A stretch of DNA of 64,000 nt. It comes from Cyanodermella asteris (lineage: Eukaryota; Ascomycota; Lecanoromycetes; Ostropales; Stictidaceae). Below the pieces are notes generated by a model, which was given only the letters and a program-made list of their open reading frames with translations, was not told where the DNA came from and searched no databases. The translations under genes and the position numbers were made by a program. Positions 44,301 through 54,366 of this stretch are shown here, one piece after another. Position 1 is the stretch's first letter; each line of letters begins with the position of its first letter. The stretch covers positions 194,998 to 258,997 of the forward strand of contig UYJD01000005.1 of assembly GCA_900618795.1 (NCBI GenBank), read 5' to 3'.

Positions 44301-46178
44301 ATGCGCGACACGGATGGCTCTCACGTACAGGAAGGTCCTAGAATTGCCTATCCTCCAATGGCTCCACTCCACTCTGAACTACATCCCGCTCTTCGCGAGG
44401 ACAAGCTCCTGCCAAACAAGCTCGACGGCCTGTTTACTATGCTTGTTTACAAAGGCGAAGGAATGGTCCCATCTGGACATTCTGTCCCGGACGACACCAA
44501 GGCTTACCCGAGCATCAAGAAGCGCCGTAATGACATGAAGTACAAACCGAGCGTGAAAGCACGTCCGCTCAAAGGCAGCAGTAACAAAAAAGCTCTCGCC
44601 CGAGCGATTCAGAAAGGTGGTAGTCCTTCCGAAAGTGAAGATGAGCTGGCTATTGGCCACGCTTTGCCTCCTCCTGCCGGTGCAGGATCTCCGCAAAGCA
44701 GCCCTGAAACACCCAACGACACAGTGGAGAACACGGAAGATGAGTCTGACGATGGTATTCCACCAGTGCAGGAAGCCACAGAAACCATCCCCACAGGCCA
44801 TGGTAGTTTGCACGTTGCCAAACTCGTTGGTTATGACACTGACTCTGAGCCAGATACAATAGATGCTGCAACGGCTCACAAGCAGAAGGTCGTCAGCAAC
44901 GAGATCTCACCCGAGCCGTTGATACGCATGGGTGAAGGTATCATCCTAGACTTTGAGGAAGAGAAGAGTCAGTACCTCTTCTTCGGTCGGGAAGAGGGCG
45001 ATGGCAACACTGCCGGCGTGTCGACGCACGAACATGTCCTATCGCTCCCGGATCCAGAGTTCGAACAGAGAAAACAGGATAGACTGAAGCGAAAGAGAAA
45101 CGGAGTCTCACTGGATGACTGTCTCGATGAGTTCGGCAAGCCGGAGGTGCTATCAGAGAACGATGCTTGGTACTGTCCCAAATGCAAAGAGCATCGCCGG
45201 GCGTCTAAGACTTTCGAATTGTGGAAGGTACCAGATATCCTCGTCATTCATCTCAAGCGATTTGCGGTGCAAGGTCGCTTCAGAGACAAGCTTGACATTC
45301 TCGTCAATTTCCCAACCGAAGGCCTCGACCTGACGGAGCGCATGAAGGGCAAAGAAGAGGACGGCAGGGAGCTAGTCTACGACCTGTTCGCCGTCGACAA
45401 CCACTATGGCGGTCTCGGTGGTGGGCATTATACCGCATACGCCCAGAACTTCGTCGACGACAAGTGGTACTACTTTGACGACGGTTCCACAAGCCCGCGA
45501 AAGGCTGAGGACTCGGTAACAACGGCGGCATACCTGCTTTTCTACCGGCGACGCAATAGTAACGTACATCTCGGCGGTCCCAGCTTCGACAAGGTTTATG
45601 ACGGGTTGACTAATTCGTCTTCGACAGCAGCCGAGTCGGAGCCAACATCACGAGCAGCATCTCCCGGAGGATATTCGGGGGAAGGCCGGCGCCTCGGCGG
45701 ATCCTCCCGCAATGGCTCGTCGAGCGCCTATCACGCAGCCGAAGCAGTTCACCAAGCGGGAGGTGGTGGACCGGAAGCATCAGCGGAGGAGGAGCAGGAA
45801 TCGCAACAAGGGCGCCAAGCGCGGATAGCAGCAAACGGGGTGAATAGCGAGGACGAATACGAGGCCGGAGGCGAGGAGCTTCCATCCTATGATCAGTCTG
45901 AAGGCTATGGTCCAACGCCATGGGACCCAGGTCCAACGTTTTCTTGGGGCGAGCTTGGCAATCGAGATGAAGATGGCGACAATTCGAGCACGGCTGCCGT
46001 GGACGACGACGAGCGAAGTGTCAATAGTGGCCGGTTCAATGGTACACCTGAGAAGATGGACGAAGATGCTGCCGAGTTCCCGACGGACATCCTGTGTGGC
46101 GTGCACGCTGGGCGTGGCGTCACGCCCGAGCAAGTCACCGAGATCGAGCTCGACGACGACGAAGTTATGAAGGATTAG
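41367..46178 (+). CDS. UBP12: Ubiquitin-specific protease, Ubp12/USP15 type (DUSP-USP), 5' end unresolved
   Basis: An open frame of 1603 codons. The N-terminal 200 residues are disordered and basic. A DUSP domain follows at about 225-345 (GDAGYIVSQAWLTKAREQAE, PSEAWKKIVQWHGIAKGSPV). The USP core begins with the Cys box GMSNLGNTCYMNSALQC (catalytic Cys about 586) and QQQDSQEFVLFLLDGLQEDL; zinc ligands include CPVCDK and CPKC. Long acidic inserts separate the halves. The His box ends VDNHYGGLGGGHYTAYAQ (His about 1354), then WYYFDDGS. The enzyme removes ubiquitin from substrates; yeast Ubp12 acts on several, including mitochondrial fusion factors. The frame's first ATG (near 41892) would cut off the N-terminal region, so the true start must be an upstream exon or a non-AUG codon. 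The acidic C-terminus ends ELDDDEVMKD. Confidence 0.93.
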   Translation: MPARPDRPSPSLSPLRHQFLPELPLGAQLPDTTSPQRDNKKRKTRHKGSGLKHEEKANDSSRSRSSSRRPSAEALSTSRRSNSQPALHRQQPQTRAAAAAHSSSSVPHHITQEKQVQERALTPDSFTSSQLAGWANLSLESQSSEPPSELATRGGSGRLSGKVRALESLNSGDRNMRASSPAKRTRSEMESGITQRESDDGAEGGSPLRSEVMLDSQTQKEDVMDTIKPPLSEQVKEIINLVEQPLTEGDAGYIVSQAWLTKAREQAEKGELESDPLGPVDNSSLNMVVDKTASVLKDERGDDFVALKPGLQIKIDYDIVPSEAWKKIVQWHGIAKGSPVIVRYCHNTSQNELMENMQFEVYPPVFTLFKLPQTAPTAAETSNPPPVKMLISRTEQFQQFLKRAKQEARIPLSTNVRIWRLTATAVEAASATPGVLTPADSRSASPVPNIAVPIDLGKNLVVDVNTFVSFAEGSQRELLDVKDETSKSTASDKSTCGEVGLGQEGIIVLEEQTGGPAGGEWVTTIAAQRPKSGALIKGAKAEDGMLKPNSSASGRSSPVPGIMTRGRAGKGRTTGTVGMSNLGNTCYMNSALQCVRACMELTEYFLGDFYKKELNPSNPLGNRGEVAKAYAQLLKDIYKGSSSAVCSPSAFRKVIGKYNHQFSGFQQQDSQEFVLFLLDGLQEDLNRITKKPYIEKPDSTDEMVHNHDALVKFAEENWRIYKARNDSVITDLFAGMYKSTLQCPVCDKVSIIFDPFNNLTLSLPIANVWTKECLFFPLHSRPVKLIVEVDKAGEMADVRKYIAKKVEVSLDKLVLAEVYRDRIYKMFKDSEPTSEVREGDVLAAYEIEAPPTNWPEPKTTLMALRNDGDDGENSKYSERILVPVHFRTPSADRRKSVFGLPSFILLTREEAKSYDAILRKVLNRLSTASTASFLEEDGTAEEDSDTVLMTTEDAESGSSEGKIQTHSVQGEDGFVDVSMRDTDGSHVQEGPRIAYPPMAPLHSELHPALREDKLLPNKLDGLFTMLVYKGEGMVPSGHSVPDDTKAYPSIKKRRNDMKYKPSVKARPLKGSSNKKALARAIQKGGSPSESEDELAIGHALPPPAGAGSPQSSPETPNDTVENTEDESDDGIPPVQEATETIPTGHGSLHVAKLVGYDTDSEPDTIDAATAHKQKVVSNEISPEPLIRMGEGIILDFEEEKSQYLFFGREEGDGNTAGVSTHEHVLSLPDPEFEQRKQDRLKRKRNGVSLDDCLDEFGKPEVLSENDAWYCPKCKEHRRASKTFELWKVPDILVIHLKRFAVQGRFRDKLDILVNFPTEGLDLTERMKGKEEDGRELVYDLFAVDNHYGGLGGGHYTAYAQNFVDDKWYYFDDGSTSPRKAEDSVTTAAYLLFYRRRNSNVHLGGPSFDKVYDGLTNSSSTAAESEPTSRAASPGGYSGEGRRLGGSSRNGSSSAYHAAEAVHQAGGGGPEASAEEEQESQQGRQARIAANGVNSEDEYEAGGEELPSYDQSEGYGPTPWDPGPTFSWGELGNRDEDGDNSSTAAVDDDERSVNSGRFNGTPEKMDEDAAEFPTDILCGVHAGRGVTPEQVTEIELDDDEVMKD

Positions 46179-48564
46179 AATTCTGATCATGCCGAGTCTT
46201 GCGGGTTGGTGTTGCAAGCCAAGGATAAGGGCGTCTCGACATCTGAACAGACATCCCGGTCACCTGGCAAGGAACAACTAGTCGAAAACGACCCGCTGAA
46301 TGCTCAGACTGTCTCAGTATCTGCAAAGGAGAGCTGTCGTGCCAGGAAAGCGACAGTAAAGAAATATGCACACATGGCGGCCGCTCGTGGGATTGGGCTC
46401 GCGTGGCGAGCCGGCAAGAACATGTACGGCAAAAGAGCAAGGAAACCCACGCCGCGTGATCCGGCCGATGATGACGAGTAGGAAAGTGATGAACGGGAGC
46501 ATGGCAAGTCCAAGGTGCATTTGATAAGCGAAAGGACGTGATGCGTTTGTTGCATTTCGTCATGACGGGTGTTATCCGGTATGGGTTGATGAAGCATAAA
46601 GATGCAAGGAAGCTTGACAGAAAGCAGCGTCAGGTCGCAAAAAAGAGCATTTCGAAGCGAACGTGTGCGTTGCACGAGTAGGAGTCAATGAATACAATAT
46701 CGACGCATTCTCATACGAGCCTGGCGAAAGTATCTCCGTGCTGGAACGGTTGCTCTCATGTGTCTGATCTGTGTGCGGCGAACGACCCAATCGCTGTTTG
46801 CAAGTAATGCCTGTGCTCTGGAGTTCATGCAGCGTAGAGAGCACATCTTTGATCTTTGAGTGTTTATCATCCTGCCGGTGTCTCCCTGGCGGATTGTCGA
46901 CGAATTACAGCAGCCACCAATGGTCACTTCAAAAGTAAGCTCTATGAAGGTAGCAAACTTTTTCTTGTCTGCTACGCCGCGGTGTGATCCTTTTTCTTGC
47001 TCTCCGTAGTCTTAATCCGCTTGTAGGAGGCGGGCTCACTTCACGACCCAGCCACGCAAAAGGCCGATTTCCGGGAACATCTCTGGCTCCCCGTTGGAAG
47101 AAAACACAACGCGCTACAAAGGTACAGTACCACCATCCGCTCGCAACACCAAAGTGTGCTAGTAAGTTTTCCAGGTTCGACCGGACAGCCGTTACTTGCT
47201 GGTAATTGAGGAAGTACTGTGTCTTGCTACCGAGCTGTCAAAGGATGTGTGAACCGGCCTTACGAACTCCTCAACGCACCCCCCCCCCCTGTCGAGCGTC
47301 GCAGCAGAAGGGCTTACTTAGCCTATAGCGAGCTCGGAAAATCGGGGGAGGGCCCTTGGCGGGCAGCTGTCTTGGCCTATCAAGCCGACACTGTTGCACT
47401 ACCTGGGGCTTGCAAGACACCACTTCGCGCCATGTGGGTGTGGTCGCGGCAGGCGTCGGGAATTTCTCGATTTGCGTTTTCTAGAAGGGTTTCCGCTTGG
47501 GCTGCGCACGGGACGCGTCGCGGACTGGCTGCATGGGCATGCACGCTGAGGCCAGCGGCGTCCGCTAGGCTGCTGACGACGAGGGGACAGCTGCTTTGTT
47601 GTCCTTTTGCTGGCCGCTGGTTGGTTCAGAGGTGAGAGAGCCTGATTTATCGGCATTGCTTTGCCATGTCGGGTTTGTGGCTGGAAAGGCAAGCTTAAGC
47701 AGAGCTGAAGGCTCGAGGGGCGGGTTCGTGGAGGTAGCCAATGCTTTGCACTGCTGGCCGTCGTTGCACTGTTGGAGGGTAAATGGAAGATGGCTTGTCG
47801 TTGTTGAACGGATCAGGGTACGAGCAGACGCGACCGTGGTAGGAATTATTGCTTGAATGGGAAGAGCAGTGCGGGACGGAAGATTGAGGACTGTAGAGTG
47901 AAGAGCGGGAAACGGCCCCACCATGCGAATCTGCCATCGCCATCTAATCATTCTTCTCGCCGGAGGACACGACGAGCTGAGCACTTCTCGCTCGTACCAG
48001 AGTCATCGGTATAGATACTCGTCGTCACTGAGGCCAGTGCTGTCTCTACTTTGGGACATTCTGACGAAGCACTGTCTCTGCGACTCCGCAGCCTACGACG
48101 GCCATACCGACCTCCGCGAGGGAGCCACGAACTGAAAAGACACACAAGTCCAGGTGTATAGCATCACCACCATTGTTGCCGACGACTGACTCGAGTTGAG
48201 TCAGTTCAGGTCTGGATATCAAGTGTACAACAGCCAACAGTTTTTCCGGGAGCGCTTTGTTTTAGCCCGCAGCCGGCTCTCTGGACCGCGCACACCACCA
48301 CCACCGCCACCTTTTCTACGCCGCCAACCAGACTTCGACCTCGACCTCTGCCTTTTGCTTCGCCAGAGAGGGGGAATTCCCGACTGATTCTCGCCTATCG
48401 GCTCCAGCACAAGCACAGGACATGGCTAGAGACTTGCACTGCTGTCTTCACCGCCAGATGCGCTGCTTGCTTGCTTCCTCTTCTTCCTCTCTCACCTCTC
48501 TCGATTCATATACCATTTCTGCCTCGTCCACGTCATACACAAATAGCTGTTAGCTGCTGCCTCG
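46179..48564. other. 2.4-kb gene-poor stretch with C-run
   Basis: No supportable gene. Overlapping frames of 130-140 codons on both strands around 47.2-48.0 kb are low complexity. A short C homopolymer (about 11 nt) lies at 47280. From about 48450 the sequence turns strongly CT-rich, which marks the core promoter and leader of the next gene. Confidence 0.45.
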
Positions 48565-50256
48565 ATGAGGAAGAAAGAGCCGCCGTCGCCCGCAATGGCC
48601 GCACACGCCGGCCCGCCCTTGTCGCCCGGCGCCCTTGCCGAGGCTCTGAATCGGAAACGCGACGCCCTCGAGCGTGAAGTTGCCGACTTTCGCGCTCGCA
48701 AGGAGCAGGAATACCGGGCCTACGAACGAAGATTGAGCGCGTCCGTCGCCGATCTGGGCAAGCTGGAGCTGGAGAGTGTCGATGCGAAGAACGAGAGCAA
48801 GGACGCGAATGGTTCTGTCGAGGTTGAAGATGCTTCGAGTCAACGCAACCTGTCGGTCTCGGATGCGGGCAACGATGCGCGAATCACCGACGATGCACGA
48901 CCGCAGCCATCGCCAACGACACCACGACACGACAAGGAACGCGAATTGCAAGGCCTGTTCCTCCCCAGTTTCATTCCCTTGCTGGACGACCCGCCGTCCA
49001 AGAAGAGATCTAGAAACTCAGCATCGCGACAATCAAGTACTGCCGGTGCTGAGATTCCAGCTCAGCGTGCCGGAGTCAACTCCCCCGACCCCTCCGCTTT
49101 CTCACCACGAACATCTCCATCACCGACCCAATTCAGTTCGCCATTTGCGCTACTCAAACCTGCCCCTGCTTCCGCCGCCATCGACGCATCGATCGCTTCG
49201 ACAAGACCGAATCCGGAATTTTCTTTTGCGCCGTCGTCCCCTGGCTCAATTTCCAGCTCCGCCCCCATCTCTCCTTCCGCCATCCCGTCCCACCTACGAC
49301 CCTCCTCGTCACGATCACAATCTAGTGAGTATCCGTCTGAACTCAATGGATCAACTTCTCTACTCTCCCCGCAGCCTGAGCGGCCGGGACTCAACTCGCG
49401 AACATCTTCTTCTCAATCCGAGGGCTCAACAACAAGCCTACGTTCGAGTCTACGTAAAAGTAACAGCCAAACCCGCGATGGTGATCAGAAGAATAGACCG
49501 AAGAAGAAATCGGTGAGAATAAGTATTGGCAACAGCATCATGGCACCCTCGGAGTCTCCAATCCAATCGCGATCCGCCTTTCAGGTGCCTTCGACATTAG
49601 CATCGGATAGCTCAAGCACCTTCTCAGGAAACGAGCCATCGTCACCAACAGAGTATCAGGACTCTAGCGACGGTCGAGGCCGATTAGATGCACGAGACGC
49701 CAAAGCGGGCAAAGCACGGATAGACGACGAGGGCGGTGCGAGACGCCGACGGAAGAAACGAGTCAGTACGCCAAAGCCTCTCAACACAGCACATAAGGCC
49801 GACGAGCCTCTGGAGTACTTCCCACCGCGGCCGCTCCAAAGTCCTCGTCTTCCATCCAACCCTGCCAAAGGCCGATATATCGGCACGGGACTGATCGAAC
49901 CGACTACGCCAACTACACCACCCGCCTTCAGCCCAAAACATATCGATGAAATCGACGAGTTTGAAGACGACGATCCATTATTCGGCGGTGGCCGGTCTCC
50001 AAGCCGAGAGCGGAGTCGCGACAGGGGCGGGGCCGATCTTGACGAAGAAGACCTTTTTCGAGAGGAGGGAGAGGGCCGGGAACGGGAGGATATGGACGTC
50101 GTGAACGGTCACGACCTGGTAGAGGACGATGAGGATGGAGTCCCGGACGCAGCACTCCCTAGCCCAAGTCCGCACGCTAGCAGTATGCCAATCGGGATCA
50201 AGGGCCCTACAGGGTGGAGAATGAATGGCATGGGTTCGAGCGTGGGACGAGGGTAG
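48565..50256 (+). CDS. Disordered Ser/Pro-rich hypothetical protein
   Basis: A single exon of 563 residues starting at ATG 48565 after a CT-rich leader. Residues about 25-75 form a charged helix (LNRKRDALEREVADFRARKE, then YERRLSASVADL), a likely coiled coil. GLFLPSFIPLLDDPPSKKRS is a short hydrophobic patch before a basic cluster. A Ser/Pro-rich centre follows, with KNRPKKKSVRISIGNSIMAP, which looks like a conserved linear motif. Near the C-terminus GRYIGTGLIEPTTPTTPPAF precedes an acidic region (DEIDEFEDDDPLFGGG). The mix of coiled coil, phospho-site-like SP/TP sequences and conserved islands suggests a regulated scaffold, but no family is recognised. Confidence 0.75.
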   Translation: MRKKEPPSPAMAAHAGPPLSPGALAEALNRKRDALEREVADFRARKEQEYRAYERRLSASVADLGKLELESVDAKNESKDANGSVEVEDASSQRNLSVSDAGNDARITDDARPQPSPTTPRHDKERELQGLFLPSFIPLLDDPPSKKRSRNSASRQSSTAGAEIPAQRAGVNSPDPSAFSPRTSPSPTQFSSPFALLKPAPASAAIDASIASTRPNPEFSFAPSSPGSISSSAPISPSAIPSHLRPSSSRSQSSEYPSELNGSTSLLSPQPERPGLNSRTSSSQSEGSTTSLRSSLRKSNSQTRDGDQKNRPKKKSVRISIGNSIMAPSESPIQSRSAFQVPSTLASDSSSTFSGNEPSSPTEYQDSSDGRGRLDARDAKAGKARIDDEGGARRRRKKRVSTPKPLNTAHKADEPLEYFPPRPLQSPRLPSNPAKGRYIGTGLIEPTTPTTPPAFSPKHIDEIDEFEDDDPLFGGGRSPSRERSRDRGGADLDEEDLFREEGEGREREDMDVVNGHDLVEDDEDGVPDAALPSPSPHASSMPIGIKGPTGWRMNGMGSSVGRG

Positions 50257-50817
50257 GTTGGTTCGAGGAAACGGCGGGAGCCATCTGTATTTGTGCGGCG
50301 TATAGGGCGTCATGCGAGAGACGACTTTGCATTGCATAGCTGCTACTTTGGCATGAATTCACCAAGGAGCTGTCGAATAAGGTTCAGTTCTTGCTATATA
50401 TTATTACAAGTCTGCTGTGGCTTACAGTAAGGTACGCAAACATTATGATATCACCCAGTGGCTTGAGAGGAAATCGCCCGTGCATTGACTAGTCGCCGCT
50501 GTCAGAAATTACTTAGTTAACTTTCCAAATATGGTCTTTGCTGAATACTGGACCATTATCATAGCACGTTGTTTTGCTGTTCCCTGCGTATTTGCAGCGG
50601 ATGCCGACATGAAGCTTACAACGAGCAATCACGTAACTTGCTGACCAGAACAGAAAAAATTGGAGTAGTCAAATATGTCTGATTGGAAAGTATCTCGGCT
50701 CATTCAATGCAAGAGTATGTATGTATCCCAGCCATTGCCCAGAATACCGCTTCAAACGCCGCCCATGTTGTACAAGCCAAGAATGTTTATATCCCTTCTC
50801 TTCGTAGATCCACCCTC
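50257..50817. other. Intergenic, convergent gene ends
   Basis: About 560 bp between two converging 3' ends. It holds AT-richer sequence and no ORF beyond shadows. Confidence 0.45.
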
Positions 50818-51612
50818 TCACCAACCCAACAAACTCAACAACCTCATCCTACACCCCTCCCAACTATTCAACTTCGGCCTCACATCCAGATAGAAACTCA
50901 ACCCATTCGCCCCGTCCCCACCACCCCCCTTCCCGGCACCTCCCCTCCCCTGGTAAAAATCAATCACATACTCCACCCCGTCCCCGGGACCGCACCGCTC
51001 CACGACCCAATCGTGCCGATCAAACGGCGCCTGATACCCCAGCAACCCGTTCAGCCGCGCCTTGGGCGTCAGCCTGCTGCTGTCTCCGCTGAACGACGCC
51101 AGGCGCGGGCCGCCGCACCGCGCGTTCGCGGCCCTCGTCCACCCGAAGCGAGACTCCCAGTGCCTGATCTCCTTCCACGCCCGCTCGTTGACCGCGTTGT
51201 GGATCGGCACGATCGACGCCATGTCCGAGGCGTGCGGCGAGTGGGATTTTCGCTTCATGGCTTCGAAGAACATCTTCTCCGATGGGTAGATCCAGTTGCC
51301 GGTCGGGGAGGCGCCGGATTCGTTTTCGTGGTTCGACGGCAGGGGTGTCGTTGCGGGTACGGGTGTAGAGGACGGGTTCGGGGTGGTCGTGGCGGGAGAG
51401 GAGAAGGGAGCTCGCGGGATGGTGCTGACTTCGCGGTCGGTCGCGAGGGGTAGGGTCTTGAGGTGTCGGGCGTGGGGATTTGGGGATTCGGACGAGGGCG
51501 TCGCGGAGGGGGGGATGGATGTTGGGGGTTGGAGGGCGGAGGCGGACTCGGCGGCGCGGAGCCAGGCTTCGCGGGATTTGTGGTCGACGGGGCACTTGTC
51601 TTCGGACGACAT
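50818..51612 (-). CDS. Holocytochrome c/c1 synthase (heme lyase)
   Basis: A single exon of 264 residues. The enzyme attaches heme covalently to cytochrome c or c1 in the mitochondrial intermembrane space. A single heme-regulatory CPV motif sits at residues 7-9 (EDKCPVDHKSREAW). The conserved core includes GNWIYPSEKMFFEAMKRK, VPIHNAVNERAWKEIRHWES (with the heme-ligand His candidate), LTPKARLNGLLGYQAPFDRH, VEYVIDFYQG and FYLDVRPKLNSWEGCRMRL. One CP motif and the length fit the fungal cytochrome c1 lyase (Cyt2-like) better than Cyc3, but I cannot separate them firmly. A Gly-rich insert (GRGGAGKGGGGDGANG) interrupts the end of the domain. It is divergent from the mevalonate gene 372 bp away. Confidence 0.9.
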   Translation of the reverse strand: MSSEDKCPVDHKSREAWLRAAESASALQPPTSIPPSATPSSESPNPHARHLKTLPLATDREVSTIPRAPFSSPATTTPNPSSTPVPATTPLPSNHENESGASPTGNWIYPSEKMFFEAMKRKSHSPHASDMASIVPIHNAVNERAWKEIRHWESRFGWTRAANARCGGPRLASFSGDSSRLTPKARLNGLLGYQAPFDRHDWVVERCGPGDGVEYVIDFYQGRGGAGKGGGGDGANGLSFYLDVRPKLNSWEGCRMRLLSLLGW

Positions 51613-51984
51613 GATGGCGGCGATGGGGAGAAGGAGATGCGGTGAGGCGTGAGAGATTCTGGAATGTAGGCGCGGCGTGCGCTATCGCAACTGCTAACGT
51701 CGCCGGTGATGGGTTTGAAGAAGTTTGGAAGCTCGAATGCGCATCATTCGATTTCGGAAAGTCTGGAAGCTCGGGCCAGGTTGATCGGCAGCCAGGGACA
51801 ATCTGAGGTTGCGGGAAAGAACGCTGCCGAGGGGCTGCAGGTGGGCTTTGCACATTTGAGATCGTTTTATAACTTCTCGTCTCACCTCTTGCATTTGTCG
51901 GCGTTCTCATCCACTTTCTCGCGTCCAATTGCTTACTCGGTCCCATCGTCCTGACACGATTAGTATCTCTAAATTGCCCCCAAC
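51613..51984. promoter_or_regulatory. Shared divergent promoter, heme lyase and MVD1
   Basis: The 372 bp between divergent starts contain no gene and must serve both. The MVD1 side ends in a short leader without a clear TATA box. A sterol-response element cannot be assigned by eye. Confidence 0.5.
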
Positions 51985-53218
51985 ATGGCGGACAATGTAT
52001 ACCGAGCCACCACCACCGCCCCGGTCAATATTGCCGTGATCAAGTCAGTCAATTGAGAACTTTCTGCTTTACAACACTCTAATCTTTGCCCGCAGATACT
52101 GGGGCAAGCGAGACGTCTCCCTCAATCTCCCCACCAACTCCTCTCTCTCCGTCACTCTCTCACAAGATGACCTCCGAACTCTCACCACCGCCTCCTGCTC
52201 CGCCAGCTACTCCGCCCCCGACACCTTGACCCTGAACAACGAGCCTTCCTCACTCACCTCCTCCCGCCCTGCAGCATGTCTCCGCGAACTTCGTTCACTC
52301 CGCGCAGCTCTCGAAGCCGCCGACTCCTCGCTTCCTCCGCTCTCAACCTACCCCCTCCGCATCGTCAGCAGCAACAACTTTCCTACAGCAGCCGGGCTGG
52401 CAAGTTCCGCGGCAGGTTTCGCCGCGTTGGTCCGAGCCATCGCAGATTTGTACCAGCTGCCTCAGTCGCCAACTGAACTCAGTCTGATCGCGCGCCAGGG
52501 CTCCGGCTCAGCATGCAGGAGTTTGATGGGAGGCTATGTGGCATGGGACATGGGCAGTGCGGCTGACGGAAGCGACAGCATGGCGCGTGTCGTCGCCGAA
52601 AAGTCTCACTGGCCGGAGATGCGCGCCTTGATCCTGGTTGCCAGCGCAGACAAGAAGGGCGTGTCCAGCACGGCGGGAATGCAGGCCACAGTCGCCACGA
52701 GCGAATTGTTCGAGCATCGTGTCAAGGCCGTCGTGCCTCGGGCCATGTCCGCGATGGAGAAGGCAATAGCGGCGAAGGACTTCGAGGCGTTCGGAAAGGT
52801 CACGATGAGGGACAGCAACAGCTTTCACTCTTGCTGCTCGGATACATCACCGCCAATCTTCTACATGAACGATGTCAGTCGGGCGGCAGTCAGAGCGGTG
52901 GATCAATTGAACGAGAAGGCTGGGCGTATCGTTGCAGCGTATACCTTCGATGCGGGCCCCAATGCGGTCGTGTATCATTTGGAGAAGGACGAGGGAGTTG
53001 TTGTGGGTGCCTTGAAGGGACTGCTGGCACACAAGGCTGGATGGGAAGGAAAGAAAGCTCAGACGATCCAGGCAAACGGTGCGGAAATCTTTGACGAGAA
53101 GACGGCCGCAACGTTGAAAGATGGTGTGGCTTCGGTGATTTTGACGAGTATCGGGGACGGCCCGGTAAAGGTTGATACCCATTTGATTTCGGAGACTGGT
53201 GAGCCTCTCCAGGCATAG
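51985..53218 (+). CDS. MVD1: Mevalonate diphosphate decarboxylase
   Basis: Exon 1 (51985-52043) and exon 2 (52096-53218) are joined across a 52-bp intron (GTCAGT donor, CTAAT branch, CGCAG acceptor), giving 393 residues. The enzyme converts mevalonate diphosphate to isopentenyl diphosphate, the last step of the mevalonate branch feeding ergosterol and other isoprenoids. The N-terminus PVNIAVIKYWGKRD is a family hallmark split by the intron. The GHMP ATP loop is FPTAAGLASSAAG (residues 115-127), ARQGSGSACRSLMGGYVAW follows, and the catalytic Asp is Asp305 in TFDAGPNA. Length and all motifs are normal. Confidence 0.95.
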
Positions 53219-53308
53219 TCCATATACTACACACAATACAGCCATTGTAGTGCCAAGGTCGTTACTTGTCCGGATATATACTCCAGTATTTCGTACGATA
53301 CGTAGCCA

Positions 53309-53392
53309 GGCACTTAGCTGAGTGCTCAGTACGGCACTCGGGTGAATACTCAATTTGGCACTTGGCCGGGTACTTGGGTACGTACTCATGAA
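53309..53392. repeat. 12-bp degenerate minisatellite, seven units
   Basis: Seven units in perfect 12-bp register: GGCACTTAGCTG, AGTGCTCAGTAC, GGCACTCGGGTG, AATACTCAATTT, GGCACTTGGCCG, GGTACTTGGGTA, CGTACTCATGAA. The core (A/G)(C/T)ACT(T/C) or its variant is kept in each. It fills most of the gap between the converging 3' ends of MVD1 and PEP12. Confidence 0.8.
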
Positions 53393-53493
53393 TAGAATGG
53401 ATACCTACGAAAACGCTGCTCGGCTCCCGTCCCAGAAAACAGTGATGCTCTCCAAACGCCAGAAATGCTTCCACGTAACAACCAAGGCCAAGC

Positions 53494-54366
53494 TCACCCA
53501 AGTGAAGCGGCGAGGATAATGATAACCAGAATAACCAGCAGAATCAACAAGAGACAGCACATTCGCCCTCTTGCTGCCTTTTGATACTTGTTGGCCTGCC
53601 TCAACTCTTGGTCAGCGCCCCTCGTATCCCGGACGGTATTCGTGACATTGTTCTCGATATGGTCGAATTGTTCGCCTTGCTCTCTGACAATATGAGCGAC
53701 ATCACGGAAAAGCTCATTCAACTCTCCCACACTCTGCTCGATGTTTCGAATCTCCGACTCGCGCTCTATGATGAGCGATTCCTGAAAGTCCACCTCGTCC
53801 TGTGGCGCCAGACGGAGCTGTTCCTGCTGTTGCTGTTGTGACCCCTGCTCGTCGCTGTATTTTGGGAGAGACGAGGTGTCCCCGGACTCGATGGCCGTGC
53901 GTGCACCGGAGGCCGATTCCCTTTGCTTTTCGAGGGCGAGACGCTGAATGGCCTGGAACTCGGTGCCTGAGGCCTGGAATTCGCGGGAGAGTTTCTGCTG
54001 GGTGTACTTTTGCGAGGGCTTCACGTGGTGTCAGTAACTTGCGTAGCCTATAGGTTTTCACCATCTTACGTTCAGATCATCCCAGGATGTCAGTCTCTTG
54101 ATACCGTCACCGGCTTCTTTGAAGCCTTCCCTCGCCTCGTTCAGCAGATCGTGCACCCGCTCCCTCACTCGCGGAGTATCGCGCTTTGTCCCCAAGAGGT
54201 TGATCTGTTGCGATAGTCGTGATATGTTCGAAGTAAGTGTGAAGAGGTTGGATGAGAGAGATTCGGTGAAGCGGTCGAACTCGGGATCGTCCTGGTATTC
54301 TGGGTCCTCGTTCCGGCGCAGAGTGGTCGGCTGGGACTCCATTGACGAAAGCTGATCGAACGACAT
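53494..54366 (-). CDS. PEP12: Pep12-type syntaxin (endosomal Qa-SNARE)
   Basis: Exon 1 (54366-54070) and exon 2 (54018-53494) flank a 51-bp intron (GTAAGA donor, CTGAC branch, GTGAAG acceptor), giving 273 residues. Pep12 drives fusion of Golgi-derived vesicles with late endosomes. Exon 1 holds the N-terminal helical domain (FTLTSNISRLSQQINLLGT, VHDLLNEAREGFKEAGD). In exon 2 the SNARE motif runs from IIERESEIRNIEQSVGEL through FRDVAHIVREQGEQFDHIE, with the ionic-layer Gln in REQGEQ. The C-terminal membrane anchor is CCLLLILLVILVIIILAAS. A Gln run lies between the domains. It is divergent from NDC1; the 344 bp between them must hold both promoters. Confidence 0.93.

Noticed and set aside
46206-46481. 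Basic 91-codon frame after the deubiquitinase
   Set aside because: Begins with a non-ATG codon, lies in the 3' flank, and has no recognised motif.
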